A stretch of 64,000 bases of DNA, from positions 1-64,000 of the forward strand of contig DCYG01000016.1 in the NCBI GenBank assembly GCA_002331025.1, given 5' to 3'. The DNA is from Firmicutes bacterium UBA2116 (GTDB lineage: Bacteria; Bacillota; Clostridia; Tissierellales; Sedimentibacteraceae). Positions within the stretch are counted from its first letter, which is position 1, and every line of letters begins with the position of its first letter. The position numbers were made by a program, and so were the translations under genes. The notes below the pieces were generated by a model. That model was not told the DNA's origin. It ran no database searches and saw only the letters and a list, made by a program, of their open reading frames with translations. Below, piece by piece: positions 35,403-43,751 of the stretch.

Positions 35403-35795
35403 ATGAAGCCAATAAGAGTTTTAATAGCTAAACCGGGTCTCGATGGTCATGACAGAGGAGCAAAATTAATAGCAAGAGCACTTAGAGATGCAGGAATGGA
35501 AGTTATATACACAGGACTTAGACAAACACCTGAGCAAATTGTTGCCGCGGCTGTTCAAGAGGACGTTGATGTTATAGGTATGAGCTTGCTGTCGGGCGCT
35601 CACAACTATTTGTTTCCGAGAGTAGTTGAATTGTTAAAGGAACAGGATGCTGACGATATTTTGATAGTTGGCGGCGGAGTTATCCCCGATGATGATATAC
35701 CGGCACTGAAAGAAGCAGGTATTGCAGAGATATTTACACCGGGAACAACAACCACACAGATGATAGAATTCATAAAAACAAACATAAAGCAATAG
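35403..35795 (+). CDS. Acyl-CoA mutase cobalamin-binding subunit
   Basis: This 130-residue separate B12 domain has the base-off motif DGHDRG (DxHxxG, about residue 15), MSLLSGAH and GGGVIPDDD. It completes the split mutase with the preceding gene, as in archaeal methylmalonyl-CoA mutase and isobutyryl-/2-hydroxyisobutyryl-CoA mutases. It lies 16 bases after the large subunit with GGAGGA in front. Confidence 0.94.
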   Translation: MKPIRVLIAKPGLDGHDRGAKLIARALRDAGMEVIYTGLRQTPEQIVAAAVQEDVDVIGMSLLSGAHNYLFPRVVELLKEQDADDILIVGGGVIPDDDIPALKEAGIAEIFTPGTTTTQMIEFIKTNIKQ

Positions 35796-35815
35796 ATAAG
35801 CAACGAGGTGATTTA

Positions 35816-36763
35816 GTGGAAAATTTAATTCAGCTGAGCTTAAAGGGTAACAAAAGAGCGTGCGCTAAGCTTATAACCTTAGTTGAAAATTACCCCGAGG
35901 AAGCTGAAAAAGTATTGAAAGAAATACATCAACATACCGGAAAAGCTCACGTAATAGGAATTACCGGGCCTCCGGGAGCAGGAAAAAGCACATTGACCGA
36001 TAAGTTGACAAAAGGTCTTGTGGATCAGGGATACAAGGTCGGCATAATAGCCATTGACCCTACAAGTCCTTACTCGGGTGGTTCGATACTGGGAGACAGA
36101 ATAAGAATGCAGGATTTGGCCTTAAATCCCAACGTATTTATCAGGAGCATGGGAACCAGAGGATATCTTGGCGGTCTTTCAAAATACACAAAAAATGCTC
36201 TGAAAGTTCTTGATGCCGCAGGGTATGATTATATTATCATAGAAACTGTAGGTGTTGGTCAATCTGAAGTTGATATAGTTAAAACAGCAGATACAATTCT
36301 TATGATTATGGTACCGGGCTTAGGTGATGATATCCAGTCCATAAAAGCAGGTATAATGGAAATAGGAGATATTTTCGTTATAAATAAAAGTGATTTATTT
36401 GGTGCTGACAGAACTGCGACTGAGGTTAACATGATGCTTGATTTGAGCATGAATATGGATAGAAGACCACCTGTAATTAAGGTTATTGCTTCTAAAAATG
36501 AAGGTATAGATAATTTAATAGCCGAAATAAAAAGTCACATTGATTATTTGAAGGAAAGCGGCAGACTTATTGAAAGAAGAACGAAAAATCTTAAGCTTGA
36601 GGTTGTAGAACTGATTGAGTCAGAACTGAGAAAAATAGTTATTACTCATACCGACAGTGAAAACCGTTTAGACAAGGAAGTAATCAATATACTCAATAAA
36701 GAAAAAAACATGTACGAAGTTCGTGACGAATTTTTAGGAGGTATAAATGGTAAAAAAGATTGA
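35816..36763 (+). CDS. meaB: MeaB/ArgK GTPase, mutase-protecting chaperone (GTG start)
   Basis: This 315-residue G3E-type GTPase has Walker A GPPGAGKST, IAIDPTSPYSGGSILGDRIR, the ETVGVGQSE switch and the NKSD base motif. MeaB loads and protects adenosylcobalamin in the mutase. GAGGTG lies 6 bases before the GTG. The stop overlaps the epimerase start by 17 bases. Its presence confirms the B12-dependent nature of the neighbours. Confidence 0.95.
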   Translation: MENLIQLSLKGNKRACAKLITLVENYPEEAEKVLKEIHQHTGKAHVIGITGPPGAGKSTLTDKLTKGLVDQGYKVGIIAIDPTSPYSGGSILGDRIRMQDLALNPNVFIRSMGTRGYLGGLSKYTKNALKVLDAAGYDYIIIETVGVGQSEVDIVKTADTILMIMVPGLGDDIQSIKAGIMEIGDIFVINKSDLFGADRTATEVNMMLDLSMNMDRRPPVIKVIASKNEGIDNLIAEIKSHIDYLKESGRLIERRTKNLKLEVVELIESELRKIVITHTDSENRLDKEVINILNKEKNMYEVRDEFLGGINGKKD

Positions 36764-37148
36764 TCATATAGGAATTGCTGTTAACAGCATTGAGCAAGCG
36801 CTTAACTTTTACGAAGGTGTGCTTGGTTTGAAGGCAGCCGGTACTGAGATTGTTGAAGAACAGAAGGTTAAAGTTGCTTTTCTGCCTACCGGTGACTCGG
36901 AGGTCGAGTTATTGGAAGCAACGTCAGAGGACAGCCCCGTAGCGAAGTATATTGCTAAAAATGGTGAAGGTATCCAGCACATAGCTTACAGAGTCGACGA
37001 TATCGAAAAAGCAATCGAAGAAATGAAGGCAAGAGGAATGAGAATGATAGATGAAACGCCTCGCTACGGTGCGGGCGGAGCTAAAATAGCTTTTTGTCAC
37101 CCTAAAAGTACGGGAGGAGTTCTTGTAGAGCTCTGCCAAAGAGATTAG
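36747..37148 (+). CDS. mce: Methylmalonyl-CoA epimerase
   Basis: This 133-residue protein of the vicinal oxygen chelate (glyoxalase) fold has DHIGIAVNSIEQALNFYEG at the start, EVELLEA, and GIQHIAYRVDD. The His and Glu metal ligands are at the usual places. It interconverts (R)- and (S)-methylmalonyl-CoA. Its place in the operon is the strongest sign that the mutase handles methylmalonyl-CoA. Note, however, that no methylmalonyl-CoA decarboxylase or carboxylase is visible nearby. Confidence 0.9.
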   Translation: MVKKIDHIGIAVNSIEQALNFYEGVLGLKAAGTEIVEEQKVKVAFLPTGDSEVELLEATSEDSPVAKYIAKNGEGIQHIAYRVDDIEKAIEEMKARGMRMIDETPRYGAGGAKIAFCHPKSTGGVLVELCQRD

Positions 37149-37203
37149 TCTGCTGAAAAAGTATATTTCCGGTACTGTCATTGCTATGAATAAGCGTAAA
37201 TCA

Positions 37204-37284
37204 TGCGCTTGTGTCATTCCGAACGTCAGTGAGGAATCTCAGGTTTTGAAATTCTTGGATCCCCAGTCTCACTCAGGGTGATAA
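37204..37284. repeat. Intergenic repeat, family A (copy 3)
   Basis: GTCATTCCGAACGTCAGTGA then GGAATCTC is followed by ATTCTTGGATCCCCAGTC and CTCAGGGTGA. It is a diverged inverted pair of the same family. Confidence 0.6.
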
Positions 37285-37297
37285 AAACGGAGAGTCA

Positions 37298-37330
37298 ATT
37301 AAAAAAGTTGCGTGCAGCAACTTTTTTAAT
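37298..37330. terminator. Bidirectional terminator between epimerase and regulator genes
   Basis: A perfect 14-bp stem (ATTAAAAAAGTTGC / GCAACTTTTTTAAT) has a 5-base loop. T6 runs lie in both directions. It overlaps the last codons of the regulator gene. Confidence 0.92.
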
Positions 37331-39269
37331 GCTCCTGTTTTATATCGGACAATTTTTTCCAAAGCGTTGTCCTGCTTATATTAAGTGACTTGCAAATTGA
37401 TGAGCGATTGCCGTCATATTTATCCATGTACCATTTTATTATACTTTTTTCCATTGATTCGAGAGTATCCGGATTTAAAACAATCAAATTATCCAAATTG
37501 TCTTTTTGTTTTTCCGGAGCAACCGATTCATTGGAAATTAAATTTATTTCGCTTTTTACTATATCATCTGTAGTAAGTATTTCACTGTCTGATAATATAA
37601 CTATTCTCATAAGATAATTTACAAGCTCTCTTATGTTTCCGCTCCAGTTATGATTTTGAAAGGCCTGTATAAAGTCCCTGCTGCATGATTTAATATTTTT
37701 ATTGTATCTGGCACTGAACAATGACAAATAGTGCTCCAACAATAAAGGTATATCATCCTTCCTTTTATTCAGAGGAGGTATTGATATGTTTAAAACATTG
37801 AGCCGGTAATATAAATCGTGCCTGAATGTGCCGTTCTCCACAGCGTTTTTCAAATTTGAATTTGTGGCAGCTATTACCCTTATGCTTATGGGAATCATTT
37901 TGGTGCCGCCGACACGCATTACCTGACGTTCCTGCAATACTCTGAGCAATTGTACCTGTACACTTAATGGAAGTAATCCCAATTCATCCAGAAATAACGT
38001 TCCGTTGTGTGCAAGCTCAAACAGCCCCGGTTTACCGCCTGCCTTGGCCCCGGTAAATGAGCCCTCTTCATAACCAAAAAGTTCACTCTCCAGCAGATTT
38101 TGAGATAATGCCGCACAATTGATTGCAACAAATGGTTGATTTTTTCTGCTGGAAGAATTGTGAATACTTTGAGCGAACAATTCCTTTCCCGTGCCGCTTT
38201 CCCCGGTTATAAGAATTGTACTTTCGGTATTAGCGTATTGTTTTGCTTTATTTATACAATTTTTCATTTCAACAGAAACAGTAGTAGCTTCAAGATCCTT
38301 AAATGTCATGTATGCGTGCATGCCTTTGCTTATATTTTGACGACGTACGTTTTGATCCAATCTGGATATGAAAGAGCTTTTTTGAAAAATCAATACCGTA
38401 CCCATGTACGATTCTTTAGCAAACAAGGGTGTTGAACGCAATAATATTTTATTACCGGAAAAATTAATTTCCTTTCCAAGCTCATTTTTCTTTTTATTTA
38501 TAATTTCCAACAGATTATGCTTGCTTATAAAATTGCTGATTGGTTGACCCGCTATATCCTGATTATCATTTAAAAGCAAAAGTTTCTTTCCTGTATTGTT
38601 TATAAGTGTTATTACATTCCTTTCGTTTAGATAGATTACTCCGTCCGGCATTTCATTAATAAAGGTTATTAACTGTCTTTCGTGCATGATCTGTCTTTCC
38701 TGCGCATATTTTATCAGGGATGCCTTGGAGAGAATTTCTTTCATGGCATAATTGCTTGTGCTGTACATCACGGAAGCGATTCCTAATTTTTTGCAGATGT
38801 TTTCTATATAGCTGTAACCGCATACGACCACTTCATTTTTATCTTTGTAGGCATCATAGACACATTGCTCGATTTCCGAGTGATTATTATAATAATATTC
38901 TTTTAAGTTGATATTAAATACATCAATTATGTTTGAAAAATTCTCTGTAATACTTTTGTCATAGTGAATAAAGGCAATATTTTTCGATGTTTTCATTGCT
39001 TCCATAATAGAAGTTATTATATCAAACGGGGTGGAATCGGCTTCCAGTACGGGTATGTCCGTGATTTTACGGATCATCTTTGCTGTTGCTCCACGGCTTA
39101 CAATTATGGAAATAGGAAATTCCTTTATGTACTTAGCAACAATATCAACAGCTTCCTCCAACGCATTTTCTATTAAAATAAAATCTGTAAAGCCTAATTC
39201 TTTTGTTGTGTTATACACCATTTGAGTGAATTGTTTGTTAGGCGAAGTAATAATATATTTTGGAATCAT
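37326..39269 (-). CDS. PrpR-type sigma-54-dependent activator
   Basis: This 647-residue enhancer-binding protein has an N-terminal PrpR_N-like sensor (about 1-190), a PAS-like region (about 205-310), an AAA+ domain (about 330-565) and a Fis-type helix-turn-helix (about 610-647). The AAA+ domain has Walker A GESGTGKELFAQ, the sigma-54 contact loop GSFTGA (usual form GAFTGA) and GTLFLDE. It is divergent from the M20/D-aminoacylase operon. The gap between them holds a good -24/-12 promoter and a perfect 15-bp palindrome, so it is the likely local activator. The ligand is probably a substrate or a CoA/organic acid derivative. Confidence 0.93.
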   Translation of the reverse strand: MIPKYIITSPNKQFTQMVYNTTKELGFTDFILIENALEEAVDIVAKYIKEFPISIIVSRGATAKMIRKITDIPVLEADSTPFDIITSIMEAMKTSKNIAFIHYDKSITENFSNIIDVFNINLKEYYYNNHSEIEQCVYDAYKDKNEVVVCGYSYIENICKKLGIASVMYSTSNYAMKEILSKASLIKYAQERQIMHERQLITFINEMPDGVIYLNERNVITLINNTGKKLLLLNDNQDIAGQPISNFISKHNLLEIINKKKNELGKEINFSGNKILLRSTPLFAKESYMGTVLIFQKSSFISRLDQNVRRQNISKGMHAYMTFKDLEATTVSVEMKNCINKAKQYANTESTILITGESGTGKELFAQSIHNSSSRKNQPFVAINCAALSQNLLESELFGYEEGSFTGAKAGGKPGLFELAHNGTLFLDELGLLPLSVQVQLLRVLQERQVMRVGGTKMIPISIRVIAATNSNLKNAVENGTFRHDLYYRLNVLNISIPPLNKRKDDIPLLLEHYLSLFSARYNKNIKSCSRDFIQAFQNHNWSGNIRELVNYLMRIVILSDSEILTTDDIVKSEINLISNESVAPEKQKDNLDNLIVLNPDTLESMEKSIIKWYMDKYDGNRSSICKSLNISRTTLWKKLSDIKQEH

Positions 39270-39307
39270 ATAACGCTCCTATGTATTAAGTTAAGAAAAC
39301 GAACCAT

Positions 39308-39345
39308 GTTAATATAGTGAACGTAAATATGTTCACTATATTAAC
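39308..39345. promoter_or_regulatory. Perfect 15-bp inverted repeat, likely activator binding site
   Basis: GTTAATATAGTGAAC (39308-39322) and GTTCACTATATTAAC (39331-39345) are perfect reverse complements with an 8-base spacer. It sits 38 bases before the regulator start codon and about 50 bases before the -24 element. This fits an upstream activator sequence that may also control the regulator gene. Confidence 0.75.
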
Positions 39346-39394
39346 ATTATAAAATTAATCCTTTTAAAATGCAACAAAAAATGAGATTATTTTT

Positions 39395-39410
39395 TGGCAT
39401 GACTTTTGCT
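39395..39410 (+). promoter_or_regulatory. Sigma-54 (-24/-12) promoter
   Basis: TGGCAT-N5-TTGCT matches the consensus TGGCAC-N5-TTGCA at all key GG and GC positions. It is on the coding strand of the M20/D-aminoacylase/YfcC genes and next to a sigma-54 activator gene. Confidence 0.85.
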
Positions 39411-39458
39411 AATATATTATAAAAAGTATATAAAGGTGAAAGAATATATTCCAAGGCA

Positions 39459-39545
39459 TGTCATCCTGAGGGATAGCGAAGGATCTAATCTTTCAGGCTA
39501 CGTCTTCAGAATCACATGAGCAGTGATTCATAGCAATGGAACAAC
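39459..39545. repeat. Intergenic repeat, family A (copy 4)
   Basis: GTCATCCTGAGGGATAGCGA then AGGATCT is followed by less conserved sequence and a fragment ATAGCAATGGAACAAC of family B. It lies in the untranslated leader of the sigma-54 operon. Confidence 0.6.
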
Positions 39546-39593
39546 TTAAAACCAAATCTAGAAATAAATATTTAAAATTACATGGAGGATTTT

Positions 39594-40781
39594 ATGGGAG
39601 AGAAATTAATTCCAATGATTGAAAATGAAGTTGTTAAACTTACACAAGAGCTTATCAGAATTCCCAGCCACAAGCATACGGAAAACAGGGAATCTGCTGT
39701 TGCTGAATTTATTTACAATTATTGTAAGGATAACGGACTTGAGGTGAAGTATCAGGACGTAGAGGGGTTAAGAAGAAATGTAATAGCTAAGCTGAGAGGA
39801 ACCGGAACCGGAAAAACCTTGATTCTTAACGGTCATATTGATACAGTTCCTCCATATGAGATGAATTTTGACCCTTTCAGCGCAGATATTGTTGACGGCT
39901 ATGTTCAGGGAAGAGGTGCTAATGATATGAAGGGTGCCGTGGCTTGTATGATTACTGCAATGCTTAATATAAAAAAAGAAGGAAAGTTGTTAGGCGGAGA
40001 TATAATACTTACTGCTGCGGTAGGAGAAGAAGAGAAGAGTGACGGTACAGAATACGTTGTGAAAAGCGGTATCAAGGCTGATGGTGCAATAGTTGGAGAA
40101 CCTTCAAACTACGGCTATGCTTTAGGACATAGAGGGCTTGAATGGCTTGAAATAAAAATAGAAGGTAAAATAGCGCACGGCGGAATCCCGGAGCTTGGAA
40201 TTAATGCAATTTCCAAGGCAGCAAAGCTTATAAGAAAAATTGAAGATGAGCTTATGCCTAAGCTGAAATTAAGACAAAATGAATGGATGGGACCTTCTGT
40301 TATGAATTTCGGATTCATAAAAGGGGGTACACAGCCAAGCTCGGTTGCTGACAGCTGTGTCATCCAAATTGACAGAAGGTATTTGCCTGAAGAAAATGTT
40401 GAAAGTGTCATTAAAGAATATCAGGATATTATAGATACAATCAGCAAGGAAGATCCTGAATTTAAGGCGGAAATAATAAGAATGGATTCAAATTTAATGG
40501 ATGAATTTGATCATGCACCGCTTATTGCACAACCGAATTCCGATATTGCTGAAACAGTCTACGATGTATTAAAGGATTTCAATAAAAAAGAGCCGAACAT
40601 AGAGAAAAGAAGAGGATGGACGGATGCGGGTGTTCTTTCTACATACGGAAAGATACCTACGGTTGTTACCGGCCCCGGTGATTTGAAATATTCTCATGCA
40701 AAGGATGAAAAAATTCCGGTAATTGATTTGATTAATTACGTAGAAATTTATACGAAAATTGCAAAAAAGTTTTGCAATTAA
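39594..40781 (+). CDS. M20-family deacylase (ArgE/DapE type)
   Basis: This protein of about 395 residues is a zinc hydrolase of the M20 group. LNGHIDTVPP and GRGANDMKGA hold zinc ligands, and VGEEEKSDGTE has the catalytic Glu. GRGWTDAGVL-like and GDLKYSHAKDE motifs near the end complete the site. It would remove acyl groups from amino acids or cleave small peptides. GGAGG lies before the ATG at 39594, which is preferred over the ATG at 39582. It is the first gene behind the sigma-54 promoter and precedes a D-aminoacylase, suggesting N-acyl amino acid use. Confidence 0.88.
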   Translation: MGEKLIPMIENEVVKLTQELIRIPSHKHTENRESAVAEFIYNYCKDNGLEVKYQDVEGLRRNVIAKLRGTGTGKTLILNGHIDTVPPYEMNFDPFSADIVDGYVQGRGANDMKGAVACMITAMLNIKKEGKLLGGDIILTAAVGEEEKSDGTEYVVKSGIKADGAIVGEPSNYGYALGHRGLEWLEIKIEGKIAHGGIPELGINAISKAAKLIRKIEDELMPKLKLRQNEWMGPSVMNFGFIKGGTQPSSVADSCVIQIDRRYLPEENVESVIKEYQDIIDTISKEDPEFKAEIIRMDSNLMDEFDHAPLIAQPNSDIAETVYDVLKDFNKKEPNIEKRRGWTDAGVLSTYGKIPTVVTGPGDLKYSHAKDEKIPVIDLINYVEIYTKIAKKFCN

Positions 40782-40822
40782 ATTAAAATTATTGTATAAT
40801 TATGAACTTAAGGAGGGTCGGT

Positions 40823-42190
40823 ATGTTAGATGTTAAAATAGTAAACGGGAAGATTATTGATATTGAAAACAGAAGGATTACAGAGGGAGATATTGGCATA
40901 AATGAGGGAAAAATAGCAGAAATAGGAAGTGTGTCTTCAGAAGCGAAAGAGGTTATTGATGCAAAAGGTAACTATATTTCGCCGGGTTTTGTAGATATTC
41001 ATATGCACGAAGAGGATTTCTCTCTTACAAAAAAACAGGAATACGACATTTCTGAAACCATGTTAAACATGGGTGTTACTACATGTGTTGTAGGGAATTG
41101 TGGAAACAACAGGCAGAGCATCGACGAACTTGCGGGATTTATAAATGAAAAAGGAAATCCGGTTAACTATATGTCTTATATCGGGCATAATTATTTAAGA
41201 AATATAGCAGGTAATGAGGATATTTATAAAAAATCAACTAAAGAACAAATATCAAAGATGCAGGCTTTGGCTTACGAGGCAATAAATAATGGCGCCGTAG
41301 GCATATCATACGGATTGGAATACTGTCCCGGTATAGATACAGATGAAGCAATTGAAATTACAAAAGAGATACAAGGCAGAAAAGATTTGCTGCTGGCAGC
41401 CCATTATAGAAAGGATTCCAAATTCGCTTTAGATGCAATAAGAGAAATGGCAACGATAGGAAAAGAAACCGAAATACCATTTCAGATTTCTCATTTATCC
41501 AGCTGCAGCGCCTTTGGCAATATGACAGAAGCACTTAATCTTATTGATGACCTAGTTAAAAGCGGTATTGATTTATCGGTTGACGCATATCCGTATGCAG
41601 CATTCAGTACATTCATCGGCTCTGCCGTATTTGATGAGGGATGCTTTGAACTATGGAATAAAAGCTATGATTCTATAATGCTTACCGAAGACCCCTTTAA
41701 AGGTGTGTTCTGTGACAAGGAGCTTTTCGAAAAGGCAAGAAAAGAATATCCGAAAATGCTTGCTGTAGCATACGTAATGAATGAAGAAGAAATTGTTGAA
41801 GCTTTGAATCATCCTCTTGTAATGGTTGCAAGTGACGGAATTTACAGAAACCATTCGGGACACCCAAGGGGAGCAGGCACGTTTCCAAGAGTTATAGGTC
41901 ATTATGTAAGAGATAAGAAGCTTATGGATTTTTATGACGCAATATATAAGATGACTTACATGCCTGCTAAAAGGTTGAACCTTCGAAAGAAAGGTCTGTT
42001 GAAAGAAGGATACGATGCGGATATAGTAATTTTTAATTATGATACAATAATTGATAAAGCGACGTTTCAGGAGCCTCAGCTGAAACCCGAAGGTATCGAT
42101 CATGTCATATTAAACGGCAGGTTAGCTGTTAAACAAGGCAATAAAATAAATAACACGCTTGGAAGATATTATAAACGTGGAGAAGCATAA
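40823..42190 (+). CDS. D-aminoacylase / N-acyl-D-amino-acid deacylase
   Basis: This protein of about 455 residues belongs to the amidohydrolase superfamily. SPGFVDIHMHE has the first metal histidines, TCVVGNCG the conserved Cys, ISHLSSC the later His, and HPRGAGTFPRVIGHYV the family signature. Members hydrolyse N-acyl-D-amino acids, or D-amino-acid-containing peptides, to free D-amino acids. The ATG at 40823 follows AAGGAGGG, so an ATG 21 bases upstream is not the start. It lies in operon with the M20 enzyme and the transporter. Confidence 0.9.
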   Translation: MLDVKIVNGKIIDIENRRITEGDIGINEGKIAEIGSVSSEAKEVIDAKGNYISPGFVDIHMHEEDFSLTKKQEYDISETMLNMGVTTCVVGNCGNNRQSIDELAGFINEKGNPVNYMSYIGHNYLRNIAGNEDIYKKSTKEQISKMQALAYEAINNGAVGISYGLEYCPGIDTDEAIEITKEIQGRKDLLLAAHYRKDSKFALDAIREMATIGKETEIPFQISHLSSCSAFGNMTEALNLIDDLVKSGIDLSVDAYPYAAFSTFIGSAVFDEGCFELWNKSYDSIMLTEDPFKGVFCDKELFEKARKEYPKMLAVAYVMNEEEIVEALNHPLVMVASDGIYRNHSGHPRGAGTFPRVIGHYVRDKKLMDFYDAIYKMTYMPAKRLNLRKKGLLKEGYDADIVIFNYDTIIDKATFQEPQLKPEGIDHVILNGRLAVKQGNKINNTLGRYYKRGEA

Positions 42191-42252
42191 TAACTTAAAT
42201 ATTAATCATTAACAATAAGGTTAATGTTGATATAAAAAATAAGGAGGACTAT

Positions 42253-43662
42253 ATGGAACAAGAGATTAAAAAGAAAAGATTTAAAGTGCCGCACACCTAT
42301 GTAATCATATTTACATTAATTATCATCACGGCAGTATTAACCTACGTAATTCCTGCAGGTCAGTATCAGAAAATGGAAATTGAAACCGAAACGGGAACAA
42401 GAACGGTAGTTGACCCCGCTTCGTATGCAAATGTGGATTCCAACCCTGCACAAGTTTTTGATGTTTTAAAGGCATTTCCTAAGGGATTAGGAGCTGCACA
42501 AGGAATTGTATTCTTTATTTTTATAGTTGGAGGATCATTTAACGTTATAAACAAGACAGGTGCCATAGAAGCGGGGATCAGTAAAGTTGCCTTAAGCTTA
42601 AAAGGTGCAGAAGCTTTGTTGATTCCGATAATTGTTTTTATTTTCTCCGTTGGAGGAGGAACAATCGGTATGGCTGAGGAGGCCATCGTATTCGTTCCGA
42701 TTGGCATCGCGTTGGCACGCTCCCTTGGATATGATGCTGTAACCGGTATGGCAATAGTTGCATTAGGGGCAGCTACTGGCTTTGTATCCGGCTTTATGAA
42801 TCCTTTTACCGTAGGAGTAGCACAAGGAATAGCAGGCATACCTATGTTTTCGGGTATTAGCTTAAGATTGGTAATCTGGGCAGCTTCTTTAATTCTTGTA
42901 ATAGGTTATATTTACAGATATGCCAATAAGGTTAAAAAAGACCCTACAAAAAGTATAGTTTATGACCTTGAGCAAGAAGAAAAGGATATGAAAATTGATT
43001 TAGGCAATATAAGAAAAATGACCGGCAGAGATATATTGGTTTTATTAGTATTCTTTGGCGGAATGGGATTAATAGTATTTGGTGTATTTAAATATGGTTG
43101 GTACATTACCGAGATTGCATCTATATTCTTGGCAATGGGTATAGTGTCAGGTATTGTAGCAAGAATGAGTTTTGATGATATAGCTAAAAACTTTATCAGT
43201 GGAGCTAAGGACATGGCAACAGGAGCATTGGTTGTCGGTTTGGCGAGAGGATTACTTGTAATAATGGAAGGAAGTATGATAATAGATACTATCGTTTACT
43301 CACTTGCTTCCGTATTGGCAGGATTGCCAAAAGCTATAAGTGCCGTAGGTATGCTTATAGTTCAATCTTTAATAAACTTTGCAATACCATCAGGTTCAGG
43401 TCAGGCTGCAACAACAATGCCAATAATGGCGCCATTGGCCGATGTTTTAGGCTTAACGAGACAAACCGCCGTATTAGCGTATCAGTTTGGTGACGGTATT
43501 TCAAACTCCATCATACCAACATCGGGAGTTCTGCTTGCAAATCTTTCCGTTGCAAAGATTAAATATGAGCAATGGTTTAAGTTTGTAGCGCCGCTTATAT
43601 TATTGTGGACTGCTGTAGCTGCCGTATTCATGGTAATTGCAGTATTGATTAACTACGCTTAA
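42253..43662 (+). CDS. YfcC-family membrane transporter
   Basis: This 469-residue membrane protein has about 12 hydrophobic segments. Conserved YfcC blocks are VPHTYVIIFTLIIITAVLTY with VIPAGQY, VGGGTIGMAEEAIVFVPIGI, and PSGSGQAATTMPIMAPLAD. Members of this group transport carboxylates, amino acids or dipeptides. It follows the two deacylases, so it likely imports their acylated substrate or exchanges the product. AGGAGG precedes the ATG and a terminator follows. Confidence 0.92.
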   Translation: MEQEIKKKRFKVPHTYVIIFTLIIITAVLTYVIPAGQYQKMEIETETGTRTVVDPASYANVDSNPAQVFDVLKAFPKGLGAAQGIVFFIFIVGGSFNVINKTGAIEAGISKVALSLKGAEALLIPIIVFIFSVGGGTIGMAEEAIVFVPIGIALARSLGYDAVTGMAIVALGAATGFVSGFMNPFTVGVAQGIAGIPMFSGISLRLVIWAASLILVIGYIYRYANKVKKDPTKSIVYDLEQEEKDMKIDLGNIRKMTGRDILVLLVFFGGMGLIVFGVFKYGWYITEIASIFLAMGIVSGIVARMSFDDIAKNFISGAKDMATGALVVGLARGLLVIMEGSMIIDTIVYSLASVLAGLPKAISAVGMLIVQSLINFAIPSGSGQAATTMPIMAPLADVLGLTRQTAVLAYQFGDGISNSIIPTSGVLLANLSVAKIKYEQWFKFVAPLILLWTAVAAVFMVIAVLINYA

Positions 43663-43681
43663 GAGGATATCGAATTCATGA

Positions 43682-43721
43682 AAAAGCTCCTCGTATGTTT
43701 ATTTATGAGGAGCTTTTATAT
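43682..43721 (+). terminator. Terminator after the YfcC gene
   Basis: An 11-bp stem AAAAGCTCCTC / GAGGAGCTTTT has a 14-base loop and ends in a short T/A run. It separates the three-gene operon from the CoA-transferase. Confidence 0.8.
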
Positions 43722-43751
43722 TAATATTAGATTTAAGACAGGGAGATATAA

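Noticed and set aside
42366..42839. A 157-codon minus-strand frame inside the YfcC gene
   Set aside because: It is a shadow of a conserved transporter, rich in Pro, Ala and Thr as expected for the reverse of a membrane protein.
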